This document shows, in pieces, positions 37,416 through 46,743 of a stretch of 64,000 nucleotides of DNA; positions within the stretch are counted from its first letter, which is position 1; the number at the start of each line of letters is the position of its first letter. The DNA is from an uncultured Hyphomicrobiales bacterium (GTDB lineage Bacteria > Pseudomonadota > Alphaproteobacteria > Rhizobiales > Beijerinckiaceae). A program made the position numbers and the translations under genes. The DNA lies in the NCBI GenBank assembly GCA_903861645.1, contig CAIOVE010000090.1:1-64000 (forward strand), read 5' to 3'. The notes under the pieces are model-generated. The model searched no databases. It was not told where the DNA came from and saw only the letters and a program-made list of their open reading frames with translations.

Positions 37416-37429
37416 TGACAGCAGTGTCA
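37416..37429. promoter_or_regulatory. TetR operator candidate upstream of the aryl-AMP ligase
   Basis: TGACA-GCAG-TGTCA, a perfect 5-bp-arm palindrome of the same form as at 29799-29812; flanking bases are also shared (GCTGACA...TGTCAAT). It overlaps the stop codon of the upstream flavin hydroxylase gene and lies by a TATAAG element on the minus strand, so it would let the ligase be expressed and repressed separately from the hydroxylase. Confidence 0.6.
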
Positions 37430-39055
37430 ATTAATTCCACGCGCGCCGCGAACGGCGTCGAGCAATCCGCCGGCATCATCAGGCGGCGCGTCGCCGCGCC
37501 AGGCAACATGCTGGTCCGGCCGGATCAGCGCCAGTCGCGCGCCATAAAGCCCCGCGAGCCGAGCGTCGCCGGGCGCGAACACGGTGAATGGCATGCCACG
37601 CTCGCGCGCCGCCGCCTCCAACCGCTCCAGACCGGCGGCCTCACCCAGCTTCAGCAACGTGAAGCCCGGCCCGAAGTGGTCGTAGAGCGAGGTGCCATCG
37701 CCCAGCCAGGCGTGAGGGGCGAGGCAGCCGGGCGAGGCGGACGGCGCATAGGTCGTCAAGAACGGCGGTGGCGCGGTTCCATCGCCGACAACCAGCGGCG
37801 AGCCCGCGTAATGCACGCCAAGCACGACGCCCAGCGCGTGAAATTCATTCGCCTTGGTTTCGAGGATTCTCGCGCGAACCGCGCGCCGCGCGGCGGCGCC
37901 TTCATCCGTATCCTCCTCCAGCCGCGCATCGACGAGATGCTGGCTGAGCACGGCGTAATTCCTGACCGCCTCGTCCATGACGAGATCATGCACGGGCCGG
38001 CGCTCGGCCTCGTAGGAAGCGAGCAGGCTTGGTCCGCCCCAGCCTTGCAACGTGGCCGACACCTTCCAGCCGATATCGACGCCATCGGCGATGCCCATGT
38101 TCATGCCGTAGCCGCCGAAGGGCGGATGCGTGTGGCAGGCGTCGCCCGCGAGAAACACGCGTCCGCCGCCGTAACTTTCCGCGCTGACGCGACCCGCCGC
38201 CCACAGGTCGGTCGTCAACACGTCGAACGCCACCGGCGCGCCGACGGCGGCGTTCAGGCGTTGCGCGATTTCGGCTGGAGTCAGCGTGTCCTGGCCGGGC
38301 GCGAGCGGCGAGCCAAAAGTCCAGACATGGTCCGTGTCCATCGGCGCCAGCACGCAGGGACTTCGGGGGTTGACGATCCAGTACATGATCGCGCGGCGAT
38401 GACTGTTGGCGGCGGCGAGTTCCGGCGACCGCAGGATGACGTTGAGGTGGCGACCCAGCGCGGCCTCGCCTGATGTCGCGATGCCCAGCGCGTTGCGCAC
38501 GGGGCTGCGCGGTCCATCGGCGCCGATGACATAGTCGGCCTCGATCTCGAATTCATGATCGGCGACGAGATCGCGCAACGTGACGATCACAGAATTGTCC
38601 GTTTGCGTCAGCCCGAGGAATTCAACGCCATGGCGCAGGGTCAGATTGTCGTGGCGCGCGACTTCCTCGCGCAGGACGGCCTCGACCTTGTATTGCGGAA
38701 TCCATTGCGCCGCCTCGCTGAAGCGCTCGTCGCGAATCCGCCTGCCGCTGAAGGCGTTGACGAAATGGGCGAGCTCGAAACCGTTGAGACGCGTCGCGAA
38801 AACAATGTCGGTCGGATAATCGGCGGGCAGCGGCGAGGCGGCGCGCAATTTTTCGGCGATGCCCCAGCGTCGGAAATGCTCGACGGTTCGCACATGCGTT
38901 GTCTTTGCGCGCGGCTGATGGCCGCCGCGCTCGCGCCGCTCGACGATGGTCGCGGCGACGCCTCGGCGGCCAATCTCCACGGCGGTCGCGAGCCCCACCG
39001 GCCCCGCGCCCACGATCAGCACCGGTATTCTTGCCCTTGCCGGCGAAGCAGACAT
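37427..39055 (-). CDS. FAD-dependent aromatic hydroxylase (PheA/TfdB/MhpA family)
   Basis: 542 residues. N-terminal Rossmann VLIVGAGPVGLATAVEIGRRG, the DG motif VIGADGPRSPVRNAL and the GD motif VFLAGDACHTHPPFGGYGMNMGIADGVDIGWK. A C-terminal thioredoxin-like domain (about residues 430-540; LIRPDQHVAWRGD) is the hallmark of phenol 2-monooxygenase/MhpA-type enzymes. It hydroxylates a phenolic ring using NAD(P)H and O2. The start at 39055 is preferred (GGGGATG upstream) over an ATG three codons earlier. The stop lies within the operator of the downstream ligase gene. Confidence 0.87.
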   Translation of the reverse strand: MSASPARARIPVLIVGAGPVGLATAVEIGRRGVAATIVERRERGGHQPRAKTTHVRTVEHFRRWGIAEKLRAASPLPADYPTDIVFATRLNGFELAHFVNAFSGRRIRDERFSEAAQWIPQYKVEAVLREEVARHDNLTLRHGVEFLGLTQTDNSVIVTLRDLVADHEFEIEADYVIGADGPRSPVRNALGIATSGEAALGRHLNVILRSPELAAANSHRRAIMYWIVNPRSPCVLAPMDTDHVWTFGSPLAPGQDTLTPAEIAQRLNAAVGAPVAFDVLTTDLWAAGRVSAESYGGGRVFLAGDACHTHPPFGGYGMNMGIADGVDIGWKVSATLQGWGGPSLLASYEAERRPVHDLVMDEAVRNYAVLSQHLVDARLEEDTDEGAAARRAVRARILETKANEFHALGVVLGVHYAGSPLVVGDGTAPPPFLTTYAPSASPGCLAPHAWLGDGTSLYDHFGPGFTLLKLGEAAGLERLEAAARERGMPFTVFAPGDARLAGLYGARLALIRPDQHVAWRGDAPPDDAGGLLDAVRGARGIN

Positions 39056-39098
39056 GCGTTTCATCCCCGCGCGAATTGCAAGCAGACTAGCGCGGATC

Positions 39099-39120
39099 GC
39101 GCGTGGATTAAACCACGCGC
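39099..39120 (-). terminator. Hairpin downstream of tex
   Basis: GCGCGTGG and CCACGCGC form a perfect 8-bp stem around ATTAAA, just beyond the tex stop codon and upstream of the flavin hydroxylase start. No clear U-tract follows on the minus strand, so the strength as an intrinsic terminator is uncertain. Confidence 0.5.
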
Positions 39121-39130
39121 CGGGCGGTCG

Positions 39131-41458
39131 TCAGGTGTTCTTGCCTTCGCGCCGCATGGCGGCCGCGCGCAACGCCTCCGCGAGGGCGCCGCCCTGGTTC
39201 GAGGGCGCGGGCGCCTTGCTTTTCATCGGCGTGGACACGCGCGGCGTCGAGCGATCGTCGCGGCGCGGGCCGCGGGCGCCCGCCTCGTCGTCAAGCCGCA
39301 TGGTCAGGGCAATGCGCTTGCGCGGCTTGTCGACTTCCAGAACCTTCACCTTGACGATGTCGCCGGGCTTCACCACGGCGCGCGGGTCCTTGACGAACGT
39401 ATTCGACAACGCGGACACGTGCACGAGACCGTCCTGATGCACGCCGATGTCGACGAAGGCGCCGAAGGCCGCGACATTGGTGACGGCGCCTTCCAGAATC
39501 ATGCCGGGGCGGAGGTCGTCGATGCTTTCGACGCCATCCTGAAACGTCGCGGTCTTGAACGCCGGTCGCGGATCGCGGCCGGGCTTCTCCAACTCCTTGA
39601 GAATGTCGCGCACGGTCGGCGCGCCGAACGTATCGTCGGTGAATTCCTCCGGCCTGAGCTTGCGCAGGATATCGCCGTTGCCGATCAACGTCTTGATGTC
39701 GACCTTCGCCTTGTCGAGAATCCGACGCACCACGGGATAGGCCTCGGGGTGCACGCCAGACGTGTCGAGGGGATCGCCGCCGCCATTGATGCGCAAAAAT
39801 CCCGCCGACAGCTCGAAGGCCTTGGCGCCGAGGCGCGGCACTTCCTTCAGCGCGCCACGCTTGTCGAAGCGGCCATGCTCGTTGCGATGAACCACGATGG
39901 CCTCGGCGAGGGATTCGCCAATGCCCGACACGCGCGCGAGCAACTTCGCCGAGGCCGTGTTGACGTCGACGCCCACCGCGTTGACGCAATCCTCGACCAC
40001 GGCGTCGAGCGAGCGTCCGAGCTTATGCTCGGCGAGATCGTGCTGATACTGGCCGACGCCGATGGACTTCGGATCGACCTTCACGAGTTCGGCGAGCGGG
40101 TCCTGCAATCGCCGCGCGATCGACACCGCGCCGCGCAGGGTCACGTCGAGTTCCGGCAACTCACGCGACGCGTAGGCGGACGCGGAATAAACCGACGCGC
40201 CGGCCTCGGACACAACGACTTTCGTCAGCTTGAGATCGGGATAATGCGTCAGCAGATCGGCGACGAGGCGATCGGTCTCGCGCGAGGCCGTGCCATTGCC
40301 GATGGCGACGAGATCGACCTTGTGCGTCCTGGCCAGCGCCGCCAGCGTCGCGAGGCTTTCGTTCCATTTGCGTTGCGGCTCGTGGGGAAAAATCGCGGCG
40401 GTCGCGGCGACCTTGCCCGTCGCATCGACGACGGCGACCTTGACGCCCGTGCGAAAGCCCGGATCGAGGCCCATAGTCGCGCGCGCGCCAGCCGGCGCGG
40501 CGAGCAGGAGATCGCGCAGATTCGCCGCGAAGACGCCAACGGCGTCCTCCTCCGACTTGTTCCACAGGCGCATGCGCAGATCGAGCGACAGATGCAACTC
40601 GATCTTGGTGCGCCACGACCAGCGCACGGTTTCCATCAGCCAGCGATCGCCGGGCCGCCCGCGGTCGGCGACGCCGACGCGATGGGCGATCGCCAGTTCA
40701 TAGGGGCCCGGCGCGCGCGGATCGGCGCTCGCGTCAGGATCGGCGATGAGCTTGAGATCGAGAAACTCCTCGCGCTCGCCACGAAACAGCGCCAACACGC
40801 GATGGGAGGGAATCTTCACCAGCGGTTCGGAGAAATCGAAGTAGTCGGAGAACTTCGCGCCGGCCGCGGCCTTGCCCTCGCGCACCGTCGAGGCAAGGCG
40901 GCCGCGCGTCCAGAAATCCTCGCGCAAGCGGCCAATCAATTCCGCGTCCTCGGCGAAACGCTCAACCAGGATCGCGCGCGCGCCGTCGAGCGCGTCCTCG
41001 GGAGTCGTCACGCCCGCGTCGGGCTTGAGATAGGCCGCGGCCTGTTCCCTCGGCTCGCGTTCGGGATGGGCGAGAAGATCATTGGCGAGCGGCTCCAGAC
41101 CATTCTCGCGCGCGATCATAGCCTTGGTGCGGCGCTTGGGCTTGAAGGGCAGATAGATATCCTCGAGGCGCGATTTTGAATCGGCCTCCATGATCCGCTT
41201 TTCAAGCGCTTCGTCGAGCTTGCCCTGCTCGCGAATGGAGGCGAGGATTGTTTGCCGTCTGTCCTCCATCTCGCGCAGGTAGCGCAATCGCTCCTCGAGC
41301 GTGCGCAGTTGCGAGTCGTCGAGCGCGCCGGTGACTTCCTTGCGGTAGCGCGAGATGAAGGGCACCGTCGCCTTGTCGTCGAGCAGCGCGACGGCGGCGG
41401 CGACCTGCCATTCCTTGACGTCGAGTTCTTCGGCGATGCGCGCGTTGATGGACTTCAT
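39131..41458 (-). CDS. tex: Tex family RNA-binding transcriptional accessory protein
   Basis: 775 residues with the full Tex layout: helical N-terminus (MKSINARIAEELDVKEWQVAAAVALLDDKATVPFISRYRKEVTG), the YqgF/RNase H-like domain (MGLDPGFRTGVKVAVVDATGKV), helix-hairpin-helix segments (ARVSGIGESLAEAIV) and a C-terminal S1 domain (LRPGMILEGAVTNVAAFGAFVDIGVHQDGLVHVS). The tail is basic and low-complexity (KSKAPAPSNQGG). It is a cytosolic nucleic-acid-binding protein involved in transcription/RNA metabolism. GGGAG lies 9 nt upstream of the ATG. Confidence 0.95.
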   Translation of the reverse strand: MKSINARIAEELDVKEWQVAAAVALLDDKATVPFISRYRKEVTGALDDSQLRTLEERLRYLREMEDRRQTILASIREQGKLDEALEKRIMEADSKSRLEDIYLPFKPKRRTKAMIARENGLEPLANDLLAHPEREPREQAAAYLKPDAGVTTPEDALDGARAILVERFAEDAELIGRLREDFWTRGRLASTVREGKAAAGAKFSDYFDFSEPLVKIPSHRVLALFRGEREEFLDLKLIADPDASADPRAPGPYELAIAHRVGVADRGRPGDRWLMETVRWSWRTKIELHLSLDLRMRLWNKSEEDAVGVFAANLRDLLLAAPAGARATMGLDPGFRTGVKVAVVDATGKVAATAAIFPHEPQRKWNESLATLAALARTHKVDLVAIGNGTASRETDRLVADLLTHYPDLKLTKVVVSEAGASVYSASAYASRELPELDVTLRGAVSIARRLQDPLAELVKVDPKSIGVGQYQHDLAEHKLGRSLDAVVEDCVNAVGVDVNTASAKLLARVSGIGESLAEAIVVHRNEHGRFDKRGALKEVPRLGAKAFELSAGFLRINGGGDPLDTSGVHPEAYPVVRRILDKAKVDIKTLIGNGDILRKLRPEEFTDDTFGAPTVRDILKELEKPGRDPRPAFKTATFQDGVESIDDLRPGMILEGAVTNVAAFGAFVDIGVHQDGLVHVSALSNTFVKDPRAVVKPGDIVKVKVLEVDKPRKRIALTMRLDDEAGARGPRRDDRSTPRVSTPMKSKAPAPSNQGGALAEALRAAAMRREGKNT

Positions 41459-41579
41459 GCACCGGGCTCCCAGGGAAACGAGGAACGCGTTCTAGGCGCC
41501 CCGCACCCCCGGGTCAAAGCAATTCGGGTGGATATCCCCGATCAATAAATGCCTTGACAGAAGCGATGAATCGACCGGC

Positions 41580-43244
41580 CTAGCGCCATTCGTCGACGCT
41601 GACGGATTTGCGCCACGTCGCGCCCATCATGCTCCAGTAGCCGTTGGTTTCGCCGCCAACGACGACGACGTTGATGTCCTTTTCCTGAAAGATCGGAATC
41701 AACTCGTCGGGCGCGGCCTTGAGCTTGGTGGCCATGGGCTCCTCGCCGAACGTCGCGCGCGGATAGATGTAGTTTTGCACGAGTTGCAGATCCCAGTAGC
41801 GCGCGGCAGGAATCCGCGCCGTGTCCCACAGCCAGTGGACAAGCTTTTCCGTCGTGTCGAACGCGCCGCGATCGATGAACTGACGCGCGGTGATGGGATC
41901 GAGCAGCAGGCACGGCGCGGTCGTCGCGTCGATGCCCGTCAACATGTCCTTCACGTGCTCGCGCCAGTGATCCTTGCGCAGACCGAGGCCGAAGGTATTG
42001 GATCGACATCCGTAGAAGATGCTGACGACGCTGTCCCCGGGCTTGAAGCCCTTGCGCGTGTGCAGCGGCTCCCAAGGACTGCGCTCCTCGTTCTCCGCGA
42101 AGGTCACGCTGTTGTAGGTGAGGTTGTTGCCCTGCGACCCCATGAAGGTGTCGCCAGCGACCGAGCCGCCCTGCAAATTCTGCGACAATAGCCCGAACGC
42201 CCGGCCAATCGTGGCGTTGGCGTGGTTGTAGGGGCCCATGGCGCCGATGCCACAGTTCATGCCGATTTCATGGCGCACGGGGCCGTTGACGACGACCATC
42301 GCCGCGGCAGAGCTCGACGTCGATCCGCGCGCGGACACGCCCGCCGCCGCGAGCGCCAGAATGACCGGGAAATATTCCGGCCGCGCGCCCGCCATGACGG
42401 CGTTCACCGCGACCTTTTCGACCGTGTATTCCCACATGCCGCGATTGAGCGTCGGCTGCATGCGTCCCACGACCGCGTCGGGCTTGCGACTCGTGCCCGC
42501 CAGCATGGCCGCGACGCGCTCGGCCGTGGGCAGCACGATGGGCAGCTTGTCGGTCCAGTTGTTGCGCAGGAACAGCTCGTGAAGATTGTCTTCCGCGTCC
42601 TCGTCGACGAAACGCGGCGTCGAGCGGTCATTGGGCAGGGCCGCGTCGGCGCCAAGGCCGCCGGTCAGCGCCTCGACCACCTCGCGCATCACGGGCTTGC
42701 CCGTGATGGGATCGGCGCCATTCACATAGGCGCGCAATTCCTCGGCGGTCTTGCCCATGACGGGTTGCGGCACATAGACGCAATCGAGGCCGGGCAAGCC
42801 GCCCACGCGCGCGGTCGAGCGCACGACGCGATCGAATTTGTCGGTATGCAACGCGACGGTCGGCACGCCATAGCGTGTTTCAAGCGTGATCGCGTGGGTC
42901 GCGACGGCGGGCGCGCAGGTGCTGCAATGACCGACGCCGACGATCGCCGCGTCGCCGTGGGCGCGAATTTCCTCCCACGTCTCGGGATCGTCGTGGCCGT
43001 AGTAATGATTGAGCGACACAAGCTTCGTCTTGACGCTCGGCATGTGCGCGGCGAACCATTCGGCGACCTGCTTGAGCAGTTCGATGGAATCGTCGAAGCG
43101 GCAATCGACGAGATAGATCGTCTTGCCATCGAGTCCGTCGAGCCGGGGCGCGGATGTCTTTTTGGTGATCTTGGGCGGATAACCGACGGGGTTGTGAACC
43201 ACGATTTTCGCGCCCGAGCGCGCTTGCGTCGCAATGTCGTCCAT
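41580..43244 (-). CDS. UGSC-family-like protein (Cys form) with large C-terminal domain
   Basis: 554 residues; ATG at 43244 preceded by GGGAGA. Residues 1-190 resemble the UGSC (seleno)protein domain: LVDCRFDDSIELL and AAIVGVGHCSTCAPAVATHAI, where CSTC (Cys107, Cys110) takes the place of the UGSC motif. The remaining 360 residues form a second, unassigned domain with IGMNCGIGAMGPYNHANATIGRAFG and IFYGCRSNTFGLG. No signal or membrane helix. It is divergent from a binding-protein / thioredoxin-reductase-like pair, suggesting thiol chemistry. The function of the family is not established; the fusion to a long C-terminal domain is notable. Confidence 0.65.
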   Translation of the reverse strand: MDDIATQARSGAKIVVHNPVGYPPKITKKTSAPRLDGLDGKTIYLVDCRFDDSIELLKQVAEWFAAHMPSVKTKLVSLNHYYGHDDPETWEEIRAHGDAAIVGVGHCSTCAPAVATHAITLETRYGVPTVALHTDKFDRVVRSTARVGGLPGLDCVYVPQPVMGKTAEELRAYVNGADPITGKPVMREVVEALTGGLGADAALPNDRSTPRFVDEDAEDNLHELFLRNNWTDKLPIVLPTAERVAAMLAGTSRKPDAVVGRMQPTLNRGMWEYTVEKVAVNAVMAGARPEYFPVILALAAAGVSARGSTSSSAAAMVVVNGPVRHEIGMNCGIGAMGPYNHANATIGRAFGLLSQNLQGGSVAGDTFMGSQGNNLTYNSVTFAENEERSPWEPLHTRKGFKPGDSVVSIFYGCRSNTFGLGLRKDHWREHVKDMLTGIDATTAPCLLLDPITARQFIDRGAFDTTEKLVHWLWDTARIPAARYWDLQLVQNYIYPRATFGEEPMATKLKAAPDELIPIFQEKDINVVVVGGETNGYWSMMGATWRKSVSVDEWR

Positions 43245-43350
43245 GACGTATCTCCCGGCGGCGATGTTGACTGTCTCTTGCAACTCGGCAATTTGGGCGA
43301 AACTAGGCGCGCTCCGGCGGCGCGTCAAACCAACATGGGGAAGCGCGGAC

Positions 43351-44343
43351 ATGCGGCGATGGATCGGCGTTTTTCTCGCCCTGACGATGGGCGTCGGCGC
43401 GCGCGCCGAGGAGTCGTGGGACGCGGTCGTGGCGGCGGCGCGCAAGGAAGGCTCGGTGGCGGTTTATTCGGCGCTCAGCGGCCCACCCACCATCGCTCGG
43501 TTCAAGGCCTTCGAGGCCGCCTATGGCATTCGCGTCGATCATTTCGTCGCGCGCGCCAGCGAGGTGTCCGAGCGGGTGCGCATGGAGCAATCGGCCAGGC
43601 GCTATATTGGGGATATCTATATCTCGTCGCCCGCCAGCATGCCCGGCCGCGCGATCGCGGGCGAACTTCAGCCCGCGATGAAGACGCCCAATCTCGCCAA
43701 CCTGCGCGACGATATCGAACACGACGACAACGGGGTGCCGGTCTGGTATCCGCCCTACGGCATTCTCGCCAACACGCGGCTGGTCGGCGAGAACGACATC
43801 ACCAGCTGGAAGGATCTGCTCGATCCCCGCTGGAAGGATCGCATGATCGGCGACGATCCGCGCCTGAGCGGTTCGGCCGCGGCCTTTTTCGAGGCGACAT
43901 GGAAGGCCTTCGGTCGCGAATATCACGACAGGCTGGCGACGCAGCATCACGTTTACACGCATAACAACCGCGAGGCGGAGCGGCAGGTGGCGCGCGGCGA
44001 ATACGCGCTCTACTTTCCGCAGCAACTGCCCTACGCGCTGGCGCTCAAGGGCCTGCCGGTGCGCATGATCGTGCCTAAGGAGGGCTGGATCTACGCGAGC
44101 GCGCATTTCGCCCTGCTGACGGGCGCGCCGCATCCCAACGCCGCGCGGCTGCTGACGAATTTCATGCTGGAGCCGGAGTCGCAACTCGTGCTCGCCAACG
44201 CGGGATTGATCCCGGTCACGAAGGGCGTCATCGAAAAAGCCAACGATGACGCGCGACCCTATCTCTCCGCCAGGTTGTTCGGCGCCGCGACCTACGCGAA
44301 CCAGGACAAGCTGATGGCGCTCGCCGCGGAAATCTACAAATGA
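43351..44343 (+). CDS. ABC transporter extracellular solute-binding protein (type II, iron/putrescine-like)
   Basis: 330 residues with signal peptide MRRWIGVFLALTMGVGARAEE, then WDAVVAAARKEGSVAVYSALSG and FKAFEAAYGIRVDHFVARASEVSERV, the opening of Fe3+/polyamine-type binding proteins (SBP_bac_8/FutA-like); PVWYPPYGILANTRLV and DLLDPRWKDRM follow. The set of Tyr residues needed for iron is not obvious, so the ligand may be organic. No permease or ATPase gene follows; its stop overlaps the thioredoxin-reductase-like gene by ATGA. GGGGAAG precedes the start. Confidence 0.83.
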   Translation: MRRWIGVFLALTMGVGARAEESWDAVVAAARKEGSVAVYSALSGPPTIARFKAFEAAYGIRVDHFVARASEVSERVRMEQSARRYIGDIYISSPASMPGRAIAGELQPAMKTPNLANLRDDIEHDDNGVPVWYPPYGILANTRLVGENDITSWKDLLDPRWKDRMIGDDPRLSGSAAAFFEATWKAFGREYHDRLATQHHVYTHNNREAERQVARGEYALYFPQQLPYALALKGLPVRMIVPKEGWIYASAHFALLTGAPHPNAARLLTNFMLEPESQLVLANAGLIPVTKGVIEKANDDARPYLSARLFGAATYANQDKLMALAAEIYK

Positions 44344-45254
44344 GCGACATCGATGTTGTCATCATTGGCGCTGGCGTTGCGGGCCTGACGGCGGCGATTC
44401 AAGCGGCGCGGATTGGCTTGCGCGTCATGGTCGTGGCGGAAATGGGCGTCGGCGGGCAAGTCATCAACGCGCCCCGCATCGAGAATTATCCGGGGTTCGC
44501 CGATGGCGTGGCGGGCGTCGAGCTTGGCCCCATGCTGCACGAGCAGGCGGAAGCCGTCGGGGCCGAATTCACGTTCGACACGATCGAGGCGATCGAGCGC
44601 GAGGGCGGGCGCTGGATCGCGCGCGGCGCCGGCGAGACGCTCGCGGCCCGCGCCATTATCGTCGCCGCGGGATCGCTGCCGCGCGCGCTCGGCGTTGCCG
44701 GCGAGGAACGATTGAAAGGGCGCGGCATATCTCACTGCGCCTCCTGCGATGGGCCGCTTTATCGCGGCAAGCGCGTGTTCGTGGCTGGCGGCGGCGACGC
44801 CGCATTCGACGAGGCGCTGACGCTGGCGGAATTCGCGCGCGACGTGGTGATCCTGTGCCGGGGCGCGGCGCCGCGGGCGCAGAAAATCCTCCGCGACCGG
44901 GTCGCGGCGACCGCCAACATTTCGGTTCTCACGTCCACCGCCATCGAGGAAATCCGGGGCGACGCCACCGTATCGGAACTCCTTGTTCGCGGCCCGGACG
45001 GCGCGGCGCGCGTCGAGCCCGCCGACGGCCTGTTCGTCCAGATCGGCCTTGAGCCCAACACGCGCTTTCTGGACGGCCAACTCGCGCTTGCCCCCGATGG
45101 CAGGATCATCGTGGACGCGATGATGCGGACATCGATGGCGGGCGTTTTCGCCGCCGGGGACATCCGGGCGGATTCCGTCGCCTTGCTCGCCGCGTCGGCG
45201 GGGGACGGCGCGACGGCGGCGGTCGCGGTCGCGCGCTATCTGGCGACAGCCTGA
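44340..45254 (+). CDS. Thioredoxin reductase-like FAD/NAD(P) oxidoreductase
   Basis: 304 residues: FAD site DVVIIGAGVAGLTAAIQAARIG, the redox motif SHCASCDGP (Cys133/Cys136, canonical CATC replaced by CASC), the NADPH-binding VFVAGGGDAAFDEALTLAEFA and the C-terminal VFAAGDIRADSVALLAASAGDG. Slightly shorter than housekeeping TrxB, and the GGQ-INAPRIENYPGF segment is present. It reduces a disulfide partner; the partner could be the adjacent CSTC protein (inference). Coupled to the binding-protein gene by a 4-nt overlap, an unusual pairing. Confidence 0.85.
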   Translation: MSDIDVVIIGAGVAGLTAAIQAARIGLRVMVVAEMGVGGQVINAPRIENYPGFADGVAGVELGPMLHEQAEAVGAEFTFDTIEAIEREGGRWIARGAGETLAARAIIVAAGSLPRALGVAGEERLKGRGISHCASCDGPLYRGKRVFVAGGGDAAFDEALTLAEFARDVVILCRGAAPRAQKILRDRVAATANISVLTSTAIEEIRGDATVSELLVRGPDGAARVEPADGLFVQIGLEPNTRFLDGQLALAPDGRIIVDAMMRTSMAGVFAAGDIRADSVALLAASAGDGATAAVAVARYLATA

Positions 45255-45317
45255 GGCGCGTTGCGCGTCGCCATCGCGCGTGCCACATATTTATCCTTCT
45301 GAAATCAGGATTTTCGC

Positions 45318-45842
45318 ATGATCGTGCGCGTGATCGAACGTCTTCTGTTGGCGAGCCGTTGGCTGCTCGCGCCGCTTTTTCTGGGGCTGGTGGTGTGTCT
45401 GTTCGCCCTGTTGATCAAGGCGGGCCAACACGTCTACCACGTGGCCGACACGCTGCTGACGGCGACGGAATCCGAGGTGATCCTGTCCGTGCTCGGACTG
45501 GTCGATCTGACGCTCGCCGCCAGCCTCGTGCTGATCATCATGTTTTCGGGCTACGAAAACTTCATCACGACGATCACCGCCGAAAGCGCGGTGGCCCGTC
45601 CGGCGTGGCTCAGCCAGATCGATTTCACGGGGCTAAAGCTCAAGCTGCTGGCGTCGATCGTCTCGATCTCGGCGATCCAGCTTCTGCGTGAGTTCATGTC
45701 CATCGCCGACCGGACCGATCGCGAGTTGCTCTGGGCGGCGGCCATTCATGGCGTTTTCGTCGTCTCGGGCCTGATTCTGGCCCTGACCGACCGCTACACG
45801 GACCATCCGACGACCGCCGGCAAGGATGCCGGCGGCCACTGA
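45318..45842 (+). CDS. UPF0114 (YqhA) family membrane protein
   Basis: 174 residues, four transmembrane helices: IERLLLASRWLLAPLFLGLVVCLFALLI, VILSVLGLVDLTLAASLVLIIMFSGYENF, LKLKLLASIVSISAIQLLREFM and LLWAAAIHGVFVVSGLILALTDR. The SRWLLAPLFLGL and SGYENF motifs are diagnostic for UPF0114. Inner-membrane protein of unknown function. It stands 63 nt after the thioredoxin-reductase-like gene and may be on the same transcript. Confidence 0.9.
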   Translation: MIVRVIERLLLASRWLLAPLFLGLVVCLFALLIKAGQHVYHVADTLLTATESEVILSVLGLVDLTLAASLVLIIMFSGYENFITTITAESAVARPAWLSQIDFTGLKLKLLASIVSISAIQLLREFMSIADRTDRELLWAAAIHGVFVVSGLILALTDRYTDHPTTAGKDAGGH

Positions 45843-45957
45843 CCGGGAGCGGCCGGCCATCTTGAAATGCCGGCTGGCGATCCCATATCCTGCTCGTTGC
45901 CATCGTCGGGGAACGCCATACCGGGTTCCACGGCGGAAGCGCCCGAGGGGCTTCGTC

Positions 45958-46386
45958 ATGTCACGCGCGCCAAGTTTGCATTCCCCCTTCCTTCTGGGGT
46001 TCGACGACATCGAGAGAGCGCTGGACCGCGTTACGCGGGCCACGTCCGATGGATACCCACCCTATAACATCGAGCGATTGCCGCGCAGCGAGGCGGACCC
46101 GGAGCGGTTGCGCATCACGCTGGCGGTCGCTGGTTTCACCCGCGAGGAGCTCGACGTCAGCGTCGAGGAAAACCAGCTCGTCATTCGCGGACGGCAACAG
46201 GACGACAAGGATCGACAATACCTGCATCGCGGCATCGCCGCGCGGCAGTTCCAGCGCGCCTTCCTGCTCGCCGACGGCATGCAGGTGCTCGGCGCGGATC
46301 TGAAAAACGGATTGCTTTCGGTGGACCTCGCCCGGCCGGAGCCGGAACGGGTGATCCGGAAGATCAACATTCTGGCGCGGGACTGA
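45958..46386 (+). CDS. Small heat-shock protein, Hsp20 family
   Basis: 142 residues. Short N-terminal region LHSPFLLGFDDIERALDRV, alpha-crystallin domain YNIERLPRSEADPERLRITLAVAGFTREELDVSVEENQLVIRGRQ, and the conserved end of the domain ADLKNGLLSVDLARPEPE (the family's GxL motif) followed by IRKINI. It prevents aggregation of unfolded proteins (IbpA-like holdase). GAGGGG precedes the ATG. The DUF1150 gene follows after 65 nt, a pairing conserved in alphaproteobacteria. Confidence 0.93.
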   Translation: MSRAPSLHSPFLLGFDDIERALDRVTRATSDGYPPYNIERLPRSEADPERLRITLAVAGFTREELDVSVEENQLVIRGRQQDDKDRQYLHRGIAARQFQRAFLLADGMQVLGADLKNGLLSVDLARPEPERVIRKINILARD

Positions 46387-46451
46387 AAAAGTCGGCGTCG
46401 GGAACGCGGGTTCAGGGGGCCTCCCCAACAAGAACCGCAAAGGAGCAAGCC

Positions 46452-46718
46452 ATGTCCAACGAAAACAGCGAAAACTTCCTCGCTTCGATGACCCCCGAGC
46501 AGTTCGCCCATCTAGGTGGCGGCGAGGTCGCCTACGTGAAGCCCATTCTCTCCGACGACGTCGCACGCCTGTTTCCGCAGGTCGAGGGCGTGCGGCCGGG
46601 CATCCGTCTGTTCGCCCTGCTGAACGCCGACGGCACGCCGCTGATGCTGACCGACTCGCGCGACGCGGCGCTGGCGAACGCATGGGAGCACAAGCTGCAC
46701 ACGGTCAGCCTGCACTGA
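46452..46718 (+). CDS. DUF1150 family protein
   Basis: 88 residues; AAGGAG upstream of the ATG. Typical sequence: MTPEQFAHLGGGEVAYVKPI, GIRLFALLNADGTPLMLTDSRDAALANAWEHKLHTVSLH. Small acidic cytosolic protein. DUF1150 genes are commonly next to Hsp20 genes in this class, as here, so a stress-related role is suspected but not known. Confidence 0.92.
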   Translation: MSNENSENFLASMTPEQFAHLGGGEVAYVKPILSDDVARLFPQVEGVRPGIRLFALLNADGTPLMLTDSRDAALANAWEHKLHTVSLH

Positions 46719-46743
46719 CCCGCCAATTGGACGCTCCGGAAAT

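Noticed and set aside
38555-41179. A long plus-strand open frame (874 codons) antisense to tex and the flavin hydroxylase
   Set aside because: The composition is Arg/His/Ala-rich without domains; both genes on the minus strand have complete family sequences. It is a high-GC shadow frame.
41580-43244. Selenocysteine in the UGSC-like protein
   Set aside because: No in-frame TGA occurs at the motif; it encodes CSTC, so it is the cysteine form.
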